A stretch of DNA of 64,000 nucleotides from Rhodospirillaceae bacterium (GTDB lineage Bacteria; Pseudomonadota; Alphaproteobacteria; SP197). A program made the translations under genes and the position numbers. The stretch covers positions 196,052-260,051 of the forward strand of contig PBNE01000012.1 in the NCBI GenBank assembly GCA_002722885.1, given 5' to 3'. The notes under the pieces are model-generated. The model ran no database searches. It saw only the letters and a program-made list of their open reading frames with translations, and was not told the origin of the DNA. Of the stretch, positions 7,915 through 17,572 are shown piece after piece (the first letter of the stretch is position 1; the number at the start of each line of letters is the position of its first letter).

Positions 7915-8729
7915 TGGCCCGGGCACGACGGAACAAGACAAGCCAGCCGAGTCGTCTGCGGGATCTGACGCTCGAAAAGCTGATTCCCAACATCATCACG
8001 GTGTCGGCTGCCTGCGCTGGCCTGACCGCGATCCGCTTCGCAATCGAGTCCCGCTGGGACCATGCCGTTGCCGCCATCCTGCTGGCAGCCGTCCTCGACG
8101 GCCTCGACGGCGGCATGGCACGGCTTCTGAAGGCCACAAGCGACTTCGGTGCCCAGCTCGACTCCCTGTTCGACATTCTGAGCTTCGGCGTGGCGCCGGC
8201 ACTGGTTCTTTACTTCTGGTCACTGCAGCATCTGGGCGGCATCGGCTGGGCCCTGGCGCTGTTTCTGGTTGTCTGCTGCGGCCTCCGGCTGGCCCGCTTC
8301 AACACCATGCTGGGAAAGCAGCCGCCGCACACCAAAGGCTTCTTCTCAGGCGTCCCGGCCCCGGCCGGCGGTCTTCTCGCTCTGCTGCCGATCGTCCTGT
8401 GGCTCGGTTTCGATCTCAGCATCATGTACCACCCGCTTGTGGTCGGCGGCTGGGCCATCGTCATGGCCAGTCTGATGGTCAGCCGTATCCCGACCTACTC
8501 CTTCAAGGGGCTGAAAGTGCCACAGCCCTACGTTCTGCCCGTGCTGATCCTGGCCGCCCTGTTCTTCGCCGGCCTCGCCGGCAGCCCCTGGCTCACCCTG
8601 ACCATCGCCTCGGGCCTCTACCTCGCGACCTTCCCCATTTCGCGTCGCTCGTACCGCCGACTTGTGGCCGCGGCGAAAGAGGCAGGCCGTGAGACGGACG
8701 ACGACACCCGACAGCGTCAGATTCCCTGA
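7914..8729 (+). CDS. pssA: CDP-diacylglycerol--serine O-phosphatidyltransferase
   Basis: This protein makes phosphatidylserine from CDP-diacylglycerol and serine, feeding Psd encoded just upstream (TGATG overlap). The CDP-alcohol phosphatidyltransferase signature is complete: D65-G66-x2-A69-R70-x8-G79-x3-D83-x3-D87. The 271-aa protein has about eight hydrophobic segments and a basic N-terminus (MARARRNK), typical of the membrane-bound type II PssA. No lesion is seen. Confidence 0.94.
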   Translation: MARARRNKTSQPSRLRDLTLEKLIPNIITVSAACAGLTAIRFAIESRWDHAVAAILLAAVLDGLDGGMARLLKATSDFGAQLDSLFDILSFGVAPALVLYFWSLQHLGGIGWALALFLVVCCGLRLARFNTMLGKQPPHTKGFFSGVPAPAGGLLALLPIVLWLGFDLSIMYHPLVVGGWAIVMASLMVSRIPTYSFKGLKVPQPYVLPVLILAALFFAGLAGSPWLTLTIASGLYLATFPISRRSYRRLVAAAKEAGRETDDDTRQRQIP

Positions 8730-8783
8730 CGACGCCTCTCGCAGGTGGTGCCATACTTCCCCTGAACAATCGGAGGGGCAGTC

Positions 8784-9521
8784 ATGACCTTCACCATGCT
8801 GGGCCGTTGCGAACGCACCGGTGAAATCGGGCTGAGTTCGGCCACGACATCACTAGCCGTCGGCGCACGGTTGGGCCAACGCTTTCGCGCCGCCGACCGC
8901 GAATGGATCATCGCCAGCCAGGCCGTGGCGCGACCCGGTCTGGGCTGGGAAGCAGGCGACCTCCTGGCCGGCGGCTTGAGTTTTGATGCTCTGGAGAGCG
9001 AACTCGCCAAACTGGATAGCGACCTTTCCTGGCGGCAGCTCGGGATTCTGGGCAGCGACGGCACCTCCTGGGTTTATACCGGCGGCGACAATCACGACTG
9101 GAAGGGCCATGCCACCACAGACGGAGCCGTGGCGCTGGGCAACATGCTGGCCGGCGAGGCCACAGTCTCGGGCATGGTGGCTACCTTCGATGCCAATCCT
9201 GACGCGTCCCTCGCAGAACGTCTTCTTTGCGCCATCGAAGGTGGACGCGATGCCGGCGGTCAGGCCGACGAGAACGGCTCACATCAGCCCGAACTATCTG
9301 CCTTTGTTCGTGTCTTCAAGACCGATGGCGATGCCTATATCTACGGCAGCTACGGTCGCACGCCGGTGCTCGACCTCAGGGTCGATCATGACCCCGATGC
9401 CGTCACCGCCCTGCGTCGTATCTTCGAAGCGGCACGCCCACTGCGCGAAGCCTATGAACAGCGTGCCCGCGCGCCTCTAGCATACCTTCGAGACAGCGGC
9501 GACTGGGAGACAGAGGCCTGA
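8784..9521 (+). CDS. DUF1028 family protein
   Basis: The 245-aa protein matches the DUF1028 pattern: T-F-T-M-L-G-R-C-E-R-T-G-E-I-G at the N-terminus, S-Q-A-V-A-R-P-G-L-G, R-Q-L-G-I-L, and the core G-N-M-L-A-G-E-A-T-V. Family members are thought to have an Ntn-hydrolase-like fold and often sit near amino-acid or peptide metabolism genes; the reaction has not been defined to my knowledge. There is no signal peptide. A GGAGGGG ribosome site lies just before ATG 8784. It is 54 nt after pssA and convergent with the cyclase relic. Confidence 0.85.
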   Translation: MTFTMLGRCERTGEIGLSSATTSLAVGARLGQRFRAADREWIIASQAVARPGLGWEAGDLLAGGLSFDALESELAKLDSDLSWRQLGILGSDGTSWVYTGGDNHDWKGHATTDGAVALGNMLAGEATVSGMVATFDANPDASLAERLLCAIEGGRDAGGQADENGSHQPELSAFVRVFKTDGDAYIYGSYGRTPVLDLRVDHDPDAVTALRRIFEAARPLREAYEQRARAPLAYLRDSGDWETEA

Positions 9522-9523
9522 AA

Positions 9524-10305
9524 TCAGGCCTTTAGCCCGTGGGCCTCAACAGAGTTAGCGAAACCATGAACAGCATGGCTGCCGCAGCTTGTAAATTTAT
9601 TGGGCCAGCTTGAAGCAACCGCCGTGGTTGCCAGGACCGGTTCGCCCAGCACCTTGCAGAGATCCTGAATGCGGCTTGCCACGTTCACAGCGGGACCCAC
9701 CACGGTAAAATCGAGACGACCGGGGCTGCCGATGTTGCCGTATGTCACGACACCACGATTGATCCCGATTCCGATGGCCAGAGCCTCTTCACCCTTACTC
9801 GTGCGCTCTGCCTTCAGATCTCCCATCGCAGCCAGCGCCGACCGAGCAGCATTGATGGCGTGTCGACAGCCCTCCTCGGGCGAAACATCATCGCCCATGG
9901 GAAAGATCGAAAGGACGCCGTCGCCCATGAACTTCAGCACCTCTCCGCCCTGATCGGGGAGATCAGCTAGGCGGGGTGGTCCGTGTCACAATCAAGGCCG
10001 CGCAGGCTCTTGTGCAGCGGCTTGCGGTTTTCCCGGACATAGTGGAACTGCTCGCCGATGTAGCGGCTTGTATCGAGTCTCACGCGCGACATATCGCAGG
10101 AATCGGTGCTCTCGGGCGGCCAGATTATGCCCCAGGCCGTGAGCAGAGGATTGGCCAGGCGCTGCGCAATGTTCGCCCGTGACAGCGGCACACCCGCCGC
10201 GACCAACCGTGCGCAGTAACCCTCCACGATGGTCACGCCGTCACCCAAGCGACGGCCTTCATCCATCAGCCAGCGATTGATGTCCTCAAGAGCCTGCACC
10301 TGCAC
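9524..10305 (-). pseudogene. Class III adenylate/guanylate cyclase, broken
   Basis: The 5' part (10305..9967) encodes the helical N-terminal domain seen before such cyclases (Y-C-A-R-L-V-A-A-G-V-P-L-S-R-A-N) and ends in a TAG. In another frame the 3' part (9964..9524) picks up in mid-domain at G-G-E-V-L-K-F-M-G-D-G-V-L-S-I-F-P and runs through the transition-state N-V-A-S-R to a natural end. The roughly 100 residues with the first metal Asp (normally D-L-R-G-F-T) are absent. A deletion plus frame change has therefore destroyed the gene, and the 3' fragment alone cannot bind both metals. Confidence 0.78.
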
Positions 10306-11266
10306 GGACCTCTGCCAGCAGACAGAGAATCTCGTACATCAGGGTCGCACCATTCATCGCGGTGTTGCCGCTGGGGTCAAAGGGTGGCGCGACCTCGACG
10401 ACATCGCCGCCGATCAGGTTCAGCCCACGGAAACCTCGCAGGAGCTTCTGCGCCTCACGCATCGAGATGCCGCCCGATTCCGGTGTGCCCGTGCCCGGCG
10501 CATAGACGGGATCGAGACCGTCGACGTCGAACGAGATGTACGTCGGACCATCGCCCACAACCTTGCGGGCTTCGGCAATCACGGCATCGACCCCGATCTC
10601 GTCGAACTCCTCGATGAAGACCACACGCATACCCTTGTCATGGGAATACTCCCAGCCCTCAGGGCTGTTCTGCGGTCCCCGGATACCGATCTGGATCGTG
10701 CGGGTGGGATCAAGAAAGCCCTCTTCGGTCGCCAGCCGAAAGGGTGAACCGTGATTGAACTTCGAGCCCTGAATCTCACCCCAGGTGTCGGTGTGCGCAT
10801 CGATGTGGATCATGCCGACAGGCTGCTCGCGACCCAGAACCCTGAAGATCGGATAGGTCACGGAATGATCGCCGCCCGCCGAAAGCGGCATAGCGCCAGC
10901 GGCCAGGATCTGGCCGATCCGTGTTTCGATGTCGGCCATGGCGCGCTCGTTGTCCATGACATGGTCGAACCGAACGTCACCGACGTCGGCGACCTTGCAG
11001 AGCGCATAGGGATTGACTCGGCTGACATGATGGATCGCCCGCATCAGGCTCGACTGGTTGCGCATCTCGCGCGGGCCGTGGCGGGCTCCTGGCCGGTTGG
11101 TCACGCCACCGTCAAAGGGAATGCCCAGCATCGCAATATCGAGGCCCGTGACATCGAGTTGATAAGGCGCCCGCATGAAGGTCGCGAGTTCGGTGTATCG
11201 CGCCGCAAGCTTCGGATCGTACTTGTCGTCATAGCTCGCGACCTTGTTCATGAATTCGTCGGCCAT
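10286..11266 (-). CDS. speB: Agmatinase-family ureohydrolase
   Basis: A 326-aa arginase/agmatinase-fold enzyme with all manganese-binding motifs: GGDHS (131-135), DAHTD (156-160) and SFDVDGLDP (245-253). The family hydrolyses agmatine or related guanidino acids to urea plus an amine. Agmatinase is the commonest assignment, but guanidinobutyrase or guanidinopropionase cannot be excluded by reading. The gene is intact and its 3' end overlaps the start of the broken cyclase by about 20 nt on the same strand, so the two were probably co-transcribed. Confidence 0.85.
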   Translation of the reverse strand: MADEFMNKVASYDDKYDPKLAARYTELATFMRAPYQLDVTGLDIAMLGIPFDGGVTNRPGARHGPREMRNQSSLMRAIHHVSRVNPYALCKVADVGDVRFDHVMDNERAMADIETRIGQILAAGAMPLSAGGDHSVTYPIFRVLGREQPVGMIHIDAHTDTWGEIQGSKFNHGSPFRLATEEGFLDPTRTIQIGIRGPQNSPEGWEYSHDKGMRVVFIEEFDEIGVDAVIAEARKVVGDGPTYISFDVDGLDPVYAPGTGTPESGGISMREAQKLLRGFRGLNLIGGDVVEVAPPFDPSGNTAMNGATLMYEILCLLAEVRAGAGS

Positions 11267-11319
11267 CGTCTAACTCCACACAAATGAACTTTTTGTCGTA
11301 TCGGCCTGCAGGCAGCCAC

Positions 11320-12098
11320 TTAAGTGCGCGTAAACCGAAGCGCGCGGCGTTCGATCATCGCCTGCATGCCTTCTAAAGCATCGGCTGTCGTCTGGCTCGC
11401 GTTTCAAGGCGATTGGCCGCAGCGAGGGTTTCTTGCACGGGCTTTTCAAAACTCTCGTTCATCAGAGTCTTGCTGGAGGCATAGGCCGGCGTGGGCCCCT
11501 TCGCCAGTTCGGAGGCATACGACAGCGTCTCGTCGCGCAAGCTGTCATCGGAGAAGAACTCGCTGACAAGGCCGAAGGTCCTGGCCTGTTCACCCGTCCG
11601 GCGCTCGCCGCTGAAAACCCAACGTTTGGCCTGTTCCAGTCCCAGCAGTCGCGGCAACATCGCTTCCGAGATCGCCTCGGGCGGTGCCGCGAACCTGGTG
11701 AAGCCGATATCAAACACTGACGAGACACCCGCAAACCGAAAATCACACGCCAGGGCAAGTTCCAGACCGGCCTGGATGGCAGGTCCCGGGATCATGGCGA
11801 TGGTCGGGCATGGCAGGACATAGAGGGCCTCGACCACCTCATGGGTGAGCCCATAAACGCGTTCAATGAACTCATCACCTTCTATCGACGCCTCAACCCA
11901 GTCACCGCCGCTGCTGAAGGCGCCTTCCGCACCCGTCAGCACCACGCATCGTGCCCGATTGTTGCGTGCTTCCGCCAGGGCATCGCGCAACGCCTCCCAC
12001 ATCGCGATGTTCAGAGCATTATGCTGTTTCGGACGATCCGTCGTGAGGATCAGCACACCTTCGTGGTCGCTCTGTTCCAGTACCGTGATATGATCCAC
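11320..12098 (-). pseudogene. Enoyl-CoA hydratase/isomerase with 3' frameshift
   Basis: From GTG 12098 the crotonase body is clear: T-D-R-P-K-Q-H-N-A-L-N, G-A-F-S-S-G-G-D oxyanion region, P-C-P-T-I-A-M-I-P-G-P-A-I-Q-A-G-L-E-L-A and the C-terminal helices. The reading frame ends early at 11373 with an atypical tail (R-R-Q-P-M-L). In the next frame the DNA continues Q-T-T-A-D-A-L-E-G-M-Q-A-M-I-E-R-R to TAA at 11320, exactly the family's normal C-terminus. A one-base indel near 11395-11410 therefore replaces the last 25 or so residues. The product might keep partial activity, or this may be a sequence error. Confidence 0.75.
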
Positions 12099-12282
12099 TC
12101 CTGTCAGGCCTCGCCGACCGACGACAGCCCAAAACACCGCCGGGCAGAATTCGTCAAATCGTGCTGGAACAAAGCGAAACCCCAATTGCGAGAGACATCA
12201 AGCGCGATCGGTCTGTCAGCCAGCGGTGCAGCTTCTCTGCCTTGCTTGACGCATCCGCTCGTGCCTGCAAGGGAAGACGGTC

Positions 12283-12747
12283 ATGACCAAGACCCTGCTC
12301 ATCATCGGCCATGTGCCCTCGCCCAACACGCAGCGCCTGCGCGACTGTGTGGAACACGGCGCGCGGTCACTGGACGCCGAGGGCATCAACATCCGTACGC
12401 TTTCACCCTTCGAGACGCAATCGCAAGACGTTCTCGCGGCCGATGCTGTGGTGCTGGGGACCACGGAGAACCTCGGCTACATGTCGGGCGCAATGAAGGA
12501 CTTCTTCGACCGATGCTATTATCCCGTCCTTAAGGAGAAGCAGGGCCTGCCATTTGCGACCTACATCCGCGCCGGACTTGACGGAACGGGCACCCGACGC
12601 GCCATCGAAAGCATCACCGGAGGCCTGCGCTGGCGCGCGGTCAACGAGGTTTTGCTGTTCAAGGGCGAGTGGCAGGACAGTTTTTCTGAAGAGGCCGAGG
12701 AACTCGGCACCTTGATGGCGGCCGGTCTGGAAGCCGGCGTTTTCTGA
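12283..12747 (+). CDS. Flavodoxin-fold NAD(P)H/FMN-type protein
   Basis: A 154-aa single-domain protein with the flavodoxin pattern: a hydrophobic first strand T-L-L-I-I-G-H followed by a phosphate loop V-P-S-P-N-T-Q-R-L, a second-strand G-T-T-E-N-L-G-Y-M-S-G-A flavin-contact segment, and K-D-F-F-D-R-C-Y-Y-P. It is likely to bind FMN and shuttle electrons or reduce quinones or similar acceptors. It lies 16 nt upstream of the serine hydrolase, so the two probably share a transcript starting in the 184-nt divergent gap after 12098. Confidence 0.82.
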   Translation: MTKTLLIIGHVPSPNTQRLRDCVEHGARSLDAEGINIRTLSPFETQSQDVLAADAVVLGTTENLGYMSGAMKDFFDRCYYPVLKEKQGLPFATYIRAGLDGTGTRRAIESITGGLRWRAVNEVLLFKGEWQDSFSEEAEELGTLMAAGLEAGVF

Positions 12748-12763
12748 AGTTTGGAGCACCACC

Positions 12764-13939
12764 ATGGCCAGTGATCTCTCGTCCCACATCATCCGCAATC
12801 CCCATCTCGAGGTTGACAACGATAACCTCGGATTCTGGAACAGGGCCGAGACCCGTCGCTGGGGTTTCCGCAATCTGCACTGGTTACATCGCCATGGCCT
12901 CTCACTGCGGGCCAGCCACGTGTTGCCACTGCGCACCCGCATCGACCGCACCATCGGAGATCTTCCGAGCGTCCGGCATTCGACCAACACATCGCTTTTC
13001 TGCGGCATGGTCGTCGCCCAGGGCCGCGACGTGCTGTTTGAGAAGTATGCCGCCGATTTCGCTCCCGACATGCCGCATTCCATGCAGTCGATCACCAAGA
13101 CTCACCTCAATCTGATCTACGGCCGTCTGGTCGCCGAGGGAAAAGTTGATCTGGAGAACCCGATCGAAAACTACCTCCCCGACATCGGTAGCGGCTACCG
13201 CGGGCGCACGGTCCAGCAGGCGCTCGACATGAACGTGATGAACAACTTCGACGAAGACTACGCCGCGCCCTATGCCCCCTGGCCCGCGCCTGGCGCGCGC
13301 ATGGGTTATGGCCAGGAGGAGGTCGCCATGAACTGGCGCCTACCGCCGCCCGGCCATCCCGGCATCAGCGTGCGCCAGCTCGCCATGGAGCTTGTCGACG
13401 ACGGCACGACGAACCCCGACAACCTGATGCATTACAAATCGGCCAACACCGATCTCGCGGGCTGGATCGCAGAACAGCAGAGTGGCCGGGACCTGAAGCA
13501 CCATCTGGTCGAGATAGTGAACGCCGCCGGGCTCGAAGGCACCTTCCATATCTCGCTCGACTGCGAATTCGTGCCGGTCCTGTCAGGTGGCGGGTTGATG
13601 ACCACACGCGATATGGCGCGATACGGCCTGCTCTTCGCTCGCGGTGGTGTGGGTGTCGATGGGTATACGATCGGCGATACCGCATTCATTGAGACCACAC
13701 GGAACGACCGCGGCACCTTGATCACGGGATCGCGTGAGGGCCAGCGCTATTCCAACCAGATGTTCACCAACGGCACCTGGGTCGGTCACGGTGGCTATGG
13801 TGGCCAGTTCCTGATGGCCGATCCCGACAAGGAGGCCGCCGTCGCCTTCTTCAGCGTCCTCGAAGACAGACACGCCCAGGACGACACCTACCTGCCGGAG
13901 GTCGTCGCCATGAGCCAAGAGATCCTGGAGCGGCTCTAG
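12764..13939 (+). CDS. Beta-lactamase-fold serine hydrolase
   Basis: This 391-aa protein has the class C beta-lactamase/esterase arrangement: the nucleophile motif S-I-T-K in HSMQSITKTHL, a Y-K-S-A-N motif at the second position, and a late H-G-G-Y-G-G segment in place of KTG. It lacks a signal peptide, so a cytosolic esterase or amidase is more likely than a cell-wall enzyme. An AUG follows a weak GGAG-type site. It forms a pair with the flavodoxin gene and its 3' end overlaps the convergent MFS gene by 4 nt. Confidence 0.83.
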   Translation: MASDLSSHIIRNPHLEVDNDNLGFWNRAETRRWGFRNLHWLHRHGLSLRASHVLPLRTRIDRTIGDLPSVRHSTNTSLFCGMVVAQGRDVLFEKYAADFAPDMPHSMQSITKTHLNLIYGRLVAEGKVDLENPIENYLPDIGSGYRGRTVQQALDMNVMNNFDEDYAAPYAPWPAPGARMGYGQEEVAMNWRLPPPGHPGISVRQLAMELVDDGTTNPDNLMHYKSANTDLAGWIAEQQSGRDLKHHLVEIVNAAGLEGTFHISLDCEFVPVLSGGGLMTTRDMARYGLLFARGGVGVDGYTIGDTAFIETTRNDRGTLITGSREGQRYSNQMFTNGTWVGHGGYGGQFLMADPDKEAAVAFFSVLEDRHAQDDTYLPEVVAMSQEILERL

Positions 13940-15186
13940 GCGGCTGTGTCGCGGTTTCGCATCGAAAGCCAGATCAGCGAACCTGCAGCCAGCGCCAGCA
14001 GCGGTACCATCGCGAGGTTCACCGCGCTCCAGCCGTCGGCGGCCGAACTGCCCGAACAGTTCATCAGCCCGCCCGAGGCGAGGCTCGCCAGCGTGACACA
14101 GCCGAAGACCATCATGTCGTTCAAGCCCTGCGCTCTGCCCCTCTCGTGAGGCGCATGGGCCCCTGCCAACAACGTGGTCGCACCGATGAAGGCGAAGTTC
14201 CAGCCGATGCCAAGCAGCATCAGCGCCAGAAAGAAGTTCTCAAGCTCCACGCCCATCAGCGCCACAAGGCCCGCCAGAGCTAGCAGGCCAAGCCCCAGGC
14301 TCATGATGATCGTGACCCCGAACCGCTTGATCAGGTGGCCCGTGAAAAACGAAGGTGCGAACATGGCCAGGACATGGGCCGAGACAATGTCGTTGGCATT
14401 GTCTGTGGTGAACCCACAGCCGACCACCGCCAATGGGGTCGACGTCATCACGAGATTCATCAGCGCGTAGGCCACCATCGCGCAGATCACCGCCACGAGG
14501 ATCGTGGGATTACGCAGCAGGTCCATTCGCGACCGTCCCGCAGGCATCGCCACCTGTGATGGGGTCTTTCCGTCGCCCTCCGGAAGGTCAAGCAACAGAA
14601 ACAGGAACATACCGCCGAGGTTCAGGCCGACCACGGTGATGTAGGTCCCCAGGAACGGGATCGGTGGCAGGACATCGCCAATCAACGGCAGAACCGTCAC
14701 ATCCGATACGAGCTTGTTGAGTTGAGGCCCGAACACGGCTGAGAGCAGGCCGCCGGCCATGACATAAGAAACGGCCTTGGGCCGATAGGACTCCGACGCC
14801 ACATCGGTTGCTGCAAAGCGATAGAAGCCCTGCGCCGACATGTAGATCCCGGTGAGATACGAGCCCAGCAGGAACAACAGGAACGAACCGGTCATCAGCC
14901 CCCAGGCCGCCACGGCTGCACCGATGGCACCGCCGACAGCCCCGACAAAGAAGCCGAACTTCCGCCCCTTGCGCTGCATCAGCGGCGAGATCCACGGCGC
15001 GGCCGTCATCGAGCCGAAAACGACCATCGAGATTGGCAGAGTGGCGAGGCACGGATTGGGCGTAAGCATGCTGCCCGCCAGCCCGCCGAAGACAAAAATC
15101 ATCGGCATCTGCGAGCCGAGGATCGCCTGTGCCGCCACAAGAACGGCGACATTCCGCTTCGCGCGGCCGTCGTTCACATCCGTCAT
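13936..15186 (-). CDS. MFS transporter
   Basis: A 416-aa protein with 12 predicted hydrophobic helices and the MFS loop 2-3 character (Q-R-K-G-R-K-F-G). The N-terminus is short and charged (MTDVNDGRAKRN). A central cytoplasmic loop around residues 205-225 separates the two six-helix halves. It is a proton-coupled or facilitated carrier of unknown substrate. The gene is intact, overlaps the serine hydrolase tail by 4 nt convergently, and starts about 90 nt from the LysR relic, which may once have regulated it. Confidence 0.87.
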   Translation of the reverse strand: MTDVNDGRAKRNVAVLVAAQAILGSQMPMIFVFGGLAGSMLTPNPCLATLPISMVVFGSMTAAPWISPLMQRKGRKFGFFVGAVGGAIGAAVAAWGLMTGSFLLFLLGSYLTGIYMSAQGFYRFAATDVASESYRPKAVSYVMAGGLLSAVFGPQLNKLVSDVTVLPLIGDVLPPIPFLGTYITVVGLNLGGMFLFLLLDLPEGDGKTPSQVAMPAGRSRMDLLRNPTILVAVICAMVAYALMNLVMTSTPLAVVGCGFTTDNANDIVSAHVLAMFAPSFFTGHLIKRFGVTIIMSLGLGLLALAGLVALMGVELENFFLALMLLGIGWNFAFIGATTLLAGAHAPHERGRAQGLNDMMVFGCVTLASLASGGLMNCSGSSAADGWSAVNLAMVPLLALAAGSLIWLSMRNRDTAA

Positions 15187-15276
15187 CGCCTTAAAACCTC
15201 ATGCCTCAGGCAGGAAGCACCGAAGCCGCCGCTTGCTTAGCAGAGATGCGCCGTGAGGAGTCCGAAAAACAGAATG

Positions 15277-15998
15277 TCAGCAGCCGGTTCCGGACCCACG
15301 CATGAAGTCGATGAAGGTCCGTACCGCCTTGATACTCGCGTTAGCCCGGTTGAAATAGAGGAAGTATCCGGGCCGTTCGCAGGCGAAATCGTCCAACACA
15401 CTTGCCAGATGTCCCTCCGCGATTTCGTCATCGACATTGGGTCCGACAAGACAGCTCAGCCCGATGCCGTCGCGGGCGGCGCGGATTACCGCGACCGTGC
15501 TGTTCAGGATGAGGCTGCCGCGCGCATCAACGGAGATCACTCCCTTCTCCGCCTGGAACTGCCAATCCGCAATACGGCCCAATGCGATATAGCAATAGCG
15601 GATGTAGTTGTGATTGAGAAGATCGGCCGGAACCTAGGAACTTCCGCAGTGTTCCGAGTAACCTGGTGAGGCGAACACCACCTGCCGGGTCGGAGGGGTC
15701 AGCCGCACGGCAATCATGTCGTTGCCGGTCAGATAGACCATGCGCACACCTGCATGGTAACCCTCTGCGGTGATATCGACGAAGGCCTCACTGAACGAAA
15801 GTTCGAGTTCTATCTGCGGATAGGTCTCCGCAAAGGCCGCAAGTCGCGGCGCCAGAATGATCTGTTAGGCACTGTAGGGCAGCGTTACGCGTACGGAGCC
15901 CTTTTCTGAGGCACCCGCATCGCGCGCGTCTTCGACTGCCCCCGCCAGCTCACTGAACGTCGGCTTGGCCATGGCCAGCAGCGAGCAGAACCGCGCCA
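15277..15998 (-). pseudogene. LysR-family regulator, headless and stop-riddled
   Basis: The linker and effector-binding domain of a LysR protein can be read on the minus strand: L-L-A-M-A-K-P-T-F-S-E-L-A-G-A-V-E, then V-T-L-P-Y-S-A-stop-Q-I-I-L-A-P-R-L-A-A-F, then F-A-S-P-G-Y-S-E-H-C-G-S-S-stop-V-P-A-D-L-L-N-H-N-Y-I-R-Y, and the open tail 15582..15277. The N-terminal winged helix is absent: at about 15998 the sequence switches to the cyclase gene. Two in-frame stops (near 15868 and 15636) plus the lost DNA-binding domain make it a clear pseudogene. Confidence 0.85.
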
Positions 15999-16655
15999 GT
16001 CAGTGATGATGTCTTCGCTGATTCCATCCGAGAAGAACTCCTGTTCAGGGTCACCCGACATGTTGTCGAAGGGCAAGACAGCGATCGAGGGTTTGTTCAG
16101 GAATGTCTCTTCGGTGGCCTGTTCCAGCAACGTCGTGAGGTCCGGCGACCAGTGGAAGATCCGAACCGGTTTGTCGATGTTCTTGAGTGACGCTTCGCCA
16201 TCATCGCTGAAGCTGACAATTGTCTTGCCGACGACCTGCTCATGAGCGCTGTGCGACAGGCAAACACCGCCGGGCTCTGCCGCAGCTTCCAGACGGGCCG
16301 CCAGGTTGACGCCCTCGCCGTAAACCTCACCCCGATCTTCGATGACATTGTCCAGGTTGATGCCGATGTGGAGCCGGACCTGTTGATCTTCGAGCATTCC
16401 GGCATGCTGTTCGGCTAACATCTTCTGGATTTCCACGGCGCTATCGACCGCCAGAACAACACTGGGAAAAGTCGCCAGAATGGCGTCTCCGGCGTAGCGC
16501 AGGACTTCGCCATCGGCTGCTGTGATCCGTTCGGCCACATCATCAAGAACCGCCATAACCCGACGATGGCTTCCTACCTCGTCATCACCTGTCATCCGAC
16601 TGTAGCCGGCAACATCGGGATAGAAGATCGCCACAAGGCGGCGGGTCTCGCTCAT
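15885..16655 (-). pseudogene. Class III adenylate cyclase with TolB-like domain, truncated by fusion to LysR relic
   Basis: The N-terminal cyclase domain looks complete: metal Asps in F-Y-P-D-V-A-G-Y-S and R-Y-A-G-D-A-I-L-A, and the transition-state Asn/Arg in G-V-N-L-A-A-R-L. It is followed by the start of the TolB-like segment P-S-I-A-V-L-P-F-D-N-M-S-G-D-P-E-Q-E-F-F-S. Homology stops at I-S-E-D-I-I-T-D (15999), and the last 38 codons read out-of-frame LysR sequence. The usual long C-terminal half with TPR repeats is gone. The catalytic domain might still be made. The gene starts 5 nt after the CinA-like gene. Confidence 0.8.
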
Positions 16656-16660
16656 CCCGC

Positions 16661-17422
16661 TTACGCTTCAGCGGGTTCTTCAACTGGGTCACCACCGGCT
16701 TCGACGGCAGCCTGAAAGACAGCGTCGTATGCGGAATCGAGCATAGCTATGTCGGTTGCGCGCAGGACCAGGCTGGTTCCATACCTGCCGTCCTTGCTCC
16801 AGGGGTAGCTGCCGATGTCGACAACGGGAAAGGCATCCTGTACGACTGCCAGGGTATCAGCGATGGTGCCCTCACCGCAATGGCAGCGGATCGAGCGCGA
16901 CCGCACCACTTCGCCCCGGCGCAGGCGGTTGCTAGCTCCGTTGAACATGGCGCGCGCGATCGATGGCACGCCGGCCAGCACAAAGACATTCTCGATCTGG
17001 AATCCTGGTGCCAGGCTGATTTCGTTGTCGATCAACAACGCACCGTCGGGTACACGCGCCATCCGCATCCGCGCGCCGTTGGCTTCCAGTCCCCGGCTCT
17101 CGAAGTTCTGCTTCAGGAGCTCAAAGACCTCGGGATGGTAGTCGATACCGACGTCGAAGGCCGCGGCCACACTGTCGGCAGTGATGTCATCATGGGTTGG
17201 ACCAATCCCGCCGGTCGTGAAGAGATAGTCATAGCGGACCCGTAGTGCGTTCACGGCATAGACAATCTCATCTTCGATGTCGGCCACCACGCGCACCTCC
17301 ATCAAGCGGATCCCGAGATCGTTCAGACTTTTGCCCAGAAACGCGACATTGGTATCCTGGGTGCGGCCTGACAGAATTTCGTTGCCGATGACAAGGACGG
17401 CTGCAGTCACGGTCTGGGACAT
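16661..17422 (-). CDS. MoaB/Mog-domain (CinA N-terminal-like) protein
   Basis: At 253 aa this is a stand-alone molybdopterin-binding domain of the CinA N-terminal type, lacking the nicotinamide-nucleotide amidohydrolase half of full CinA. Motifs: G-N-E-I-L-S-G-R-T-Q-D-T-N, T-T-G-G-I-G-P-T-H-D-D-I-T and A-P-G-F-Q-I-E-N-V-F-V-L-A-G-V-P. Related proteins act as pyrophosphatases on ADP-ribose-type nucleotides. ATG 17422 has CGGAG 6 nt upstream; an earlier ATG at 17476 does not. The truncated cyclase follows at 5 nt. Confidence 0.88.
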   Translation of the reverse strand: MSQTVTAAVLVIGNEILSGRTQDTNVAFLGKSLNDLGIRLMEVRVVADIEDEIVYAVNALRVRYDYLFTTGGIGPTHDDITADSVAAAFDVGIDYHPEVFELLKQNFESRGLEANGARMRMARVPDGALLIDNEISLAPGFQIENVFVLAGVPSIARAMFNGASNRLRRGEVVRSRSIRCHCGEGTIADTLAVVQDAFPVVDIGSYPWSKDGRYGTSLVLRATDIAMLDSAYDAVFQAAVEAGGDPVEEPAEA

Positions 17423-17572
17423 CGTTGCTCCGAAAGCGCTGTCGCCAGTGATGCCCCAAGGCGCATGAGTGTGCAACAGCCACGGGCGTCACCCCGATCG
17501 TTGTCTTGCGCACCCAATAGCCCAAAGCCAGCACCCTGCTACGTTGCCATACCAATTTGGACGGGGAGTTCC

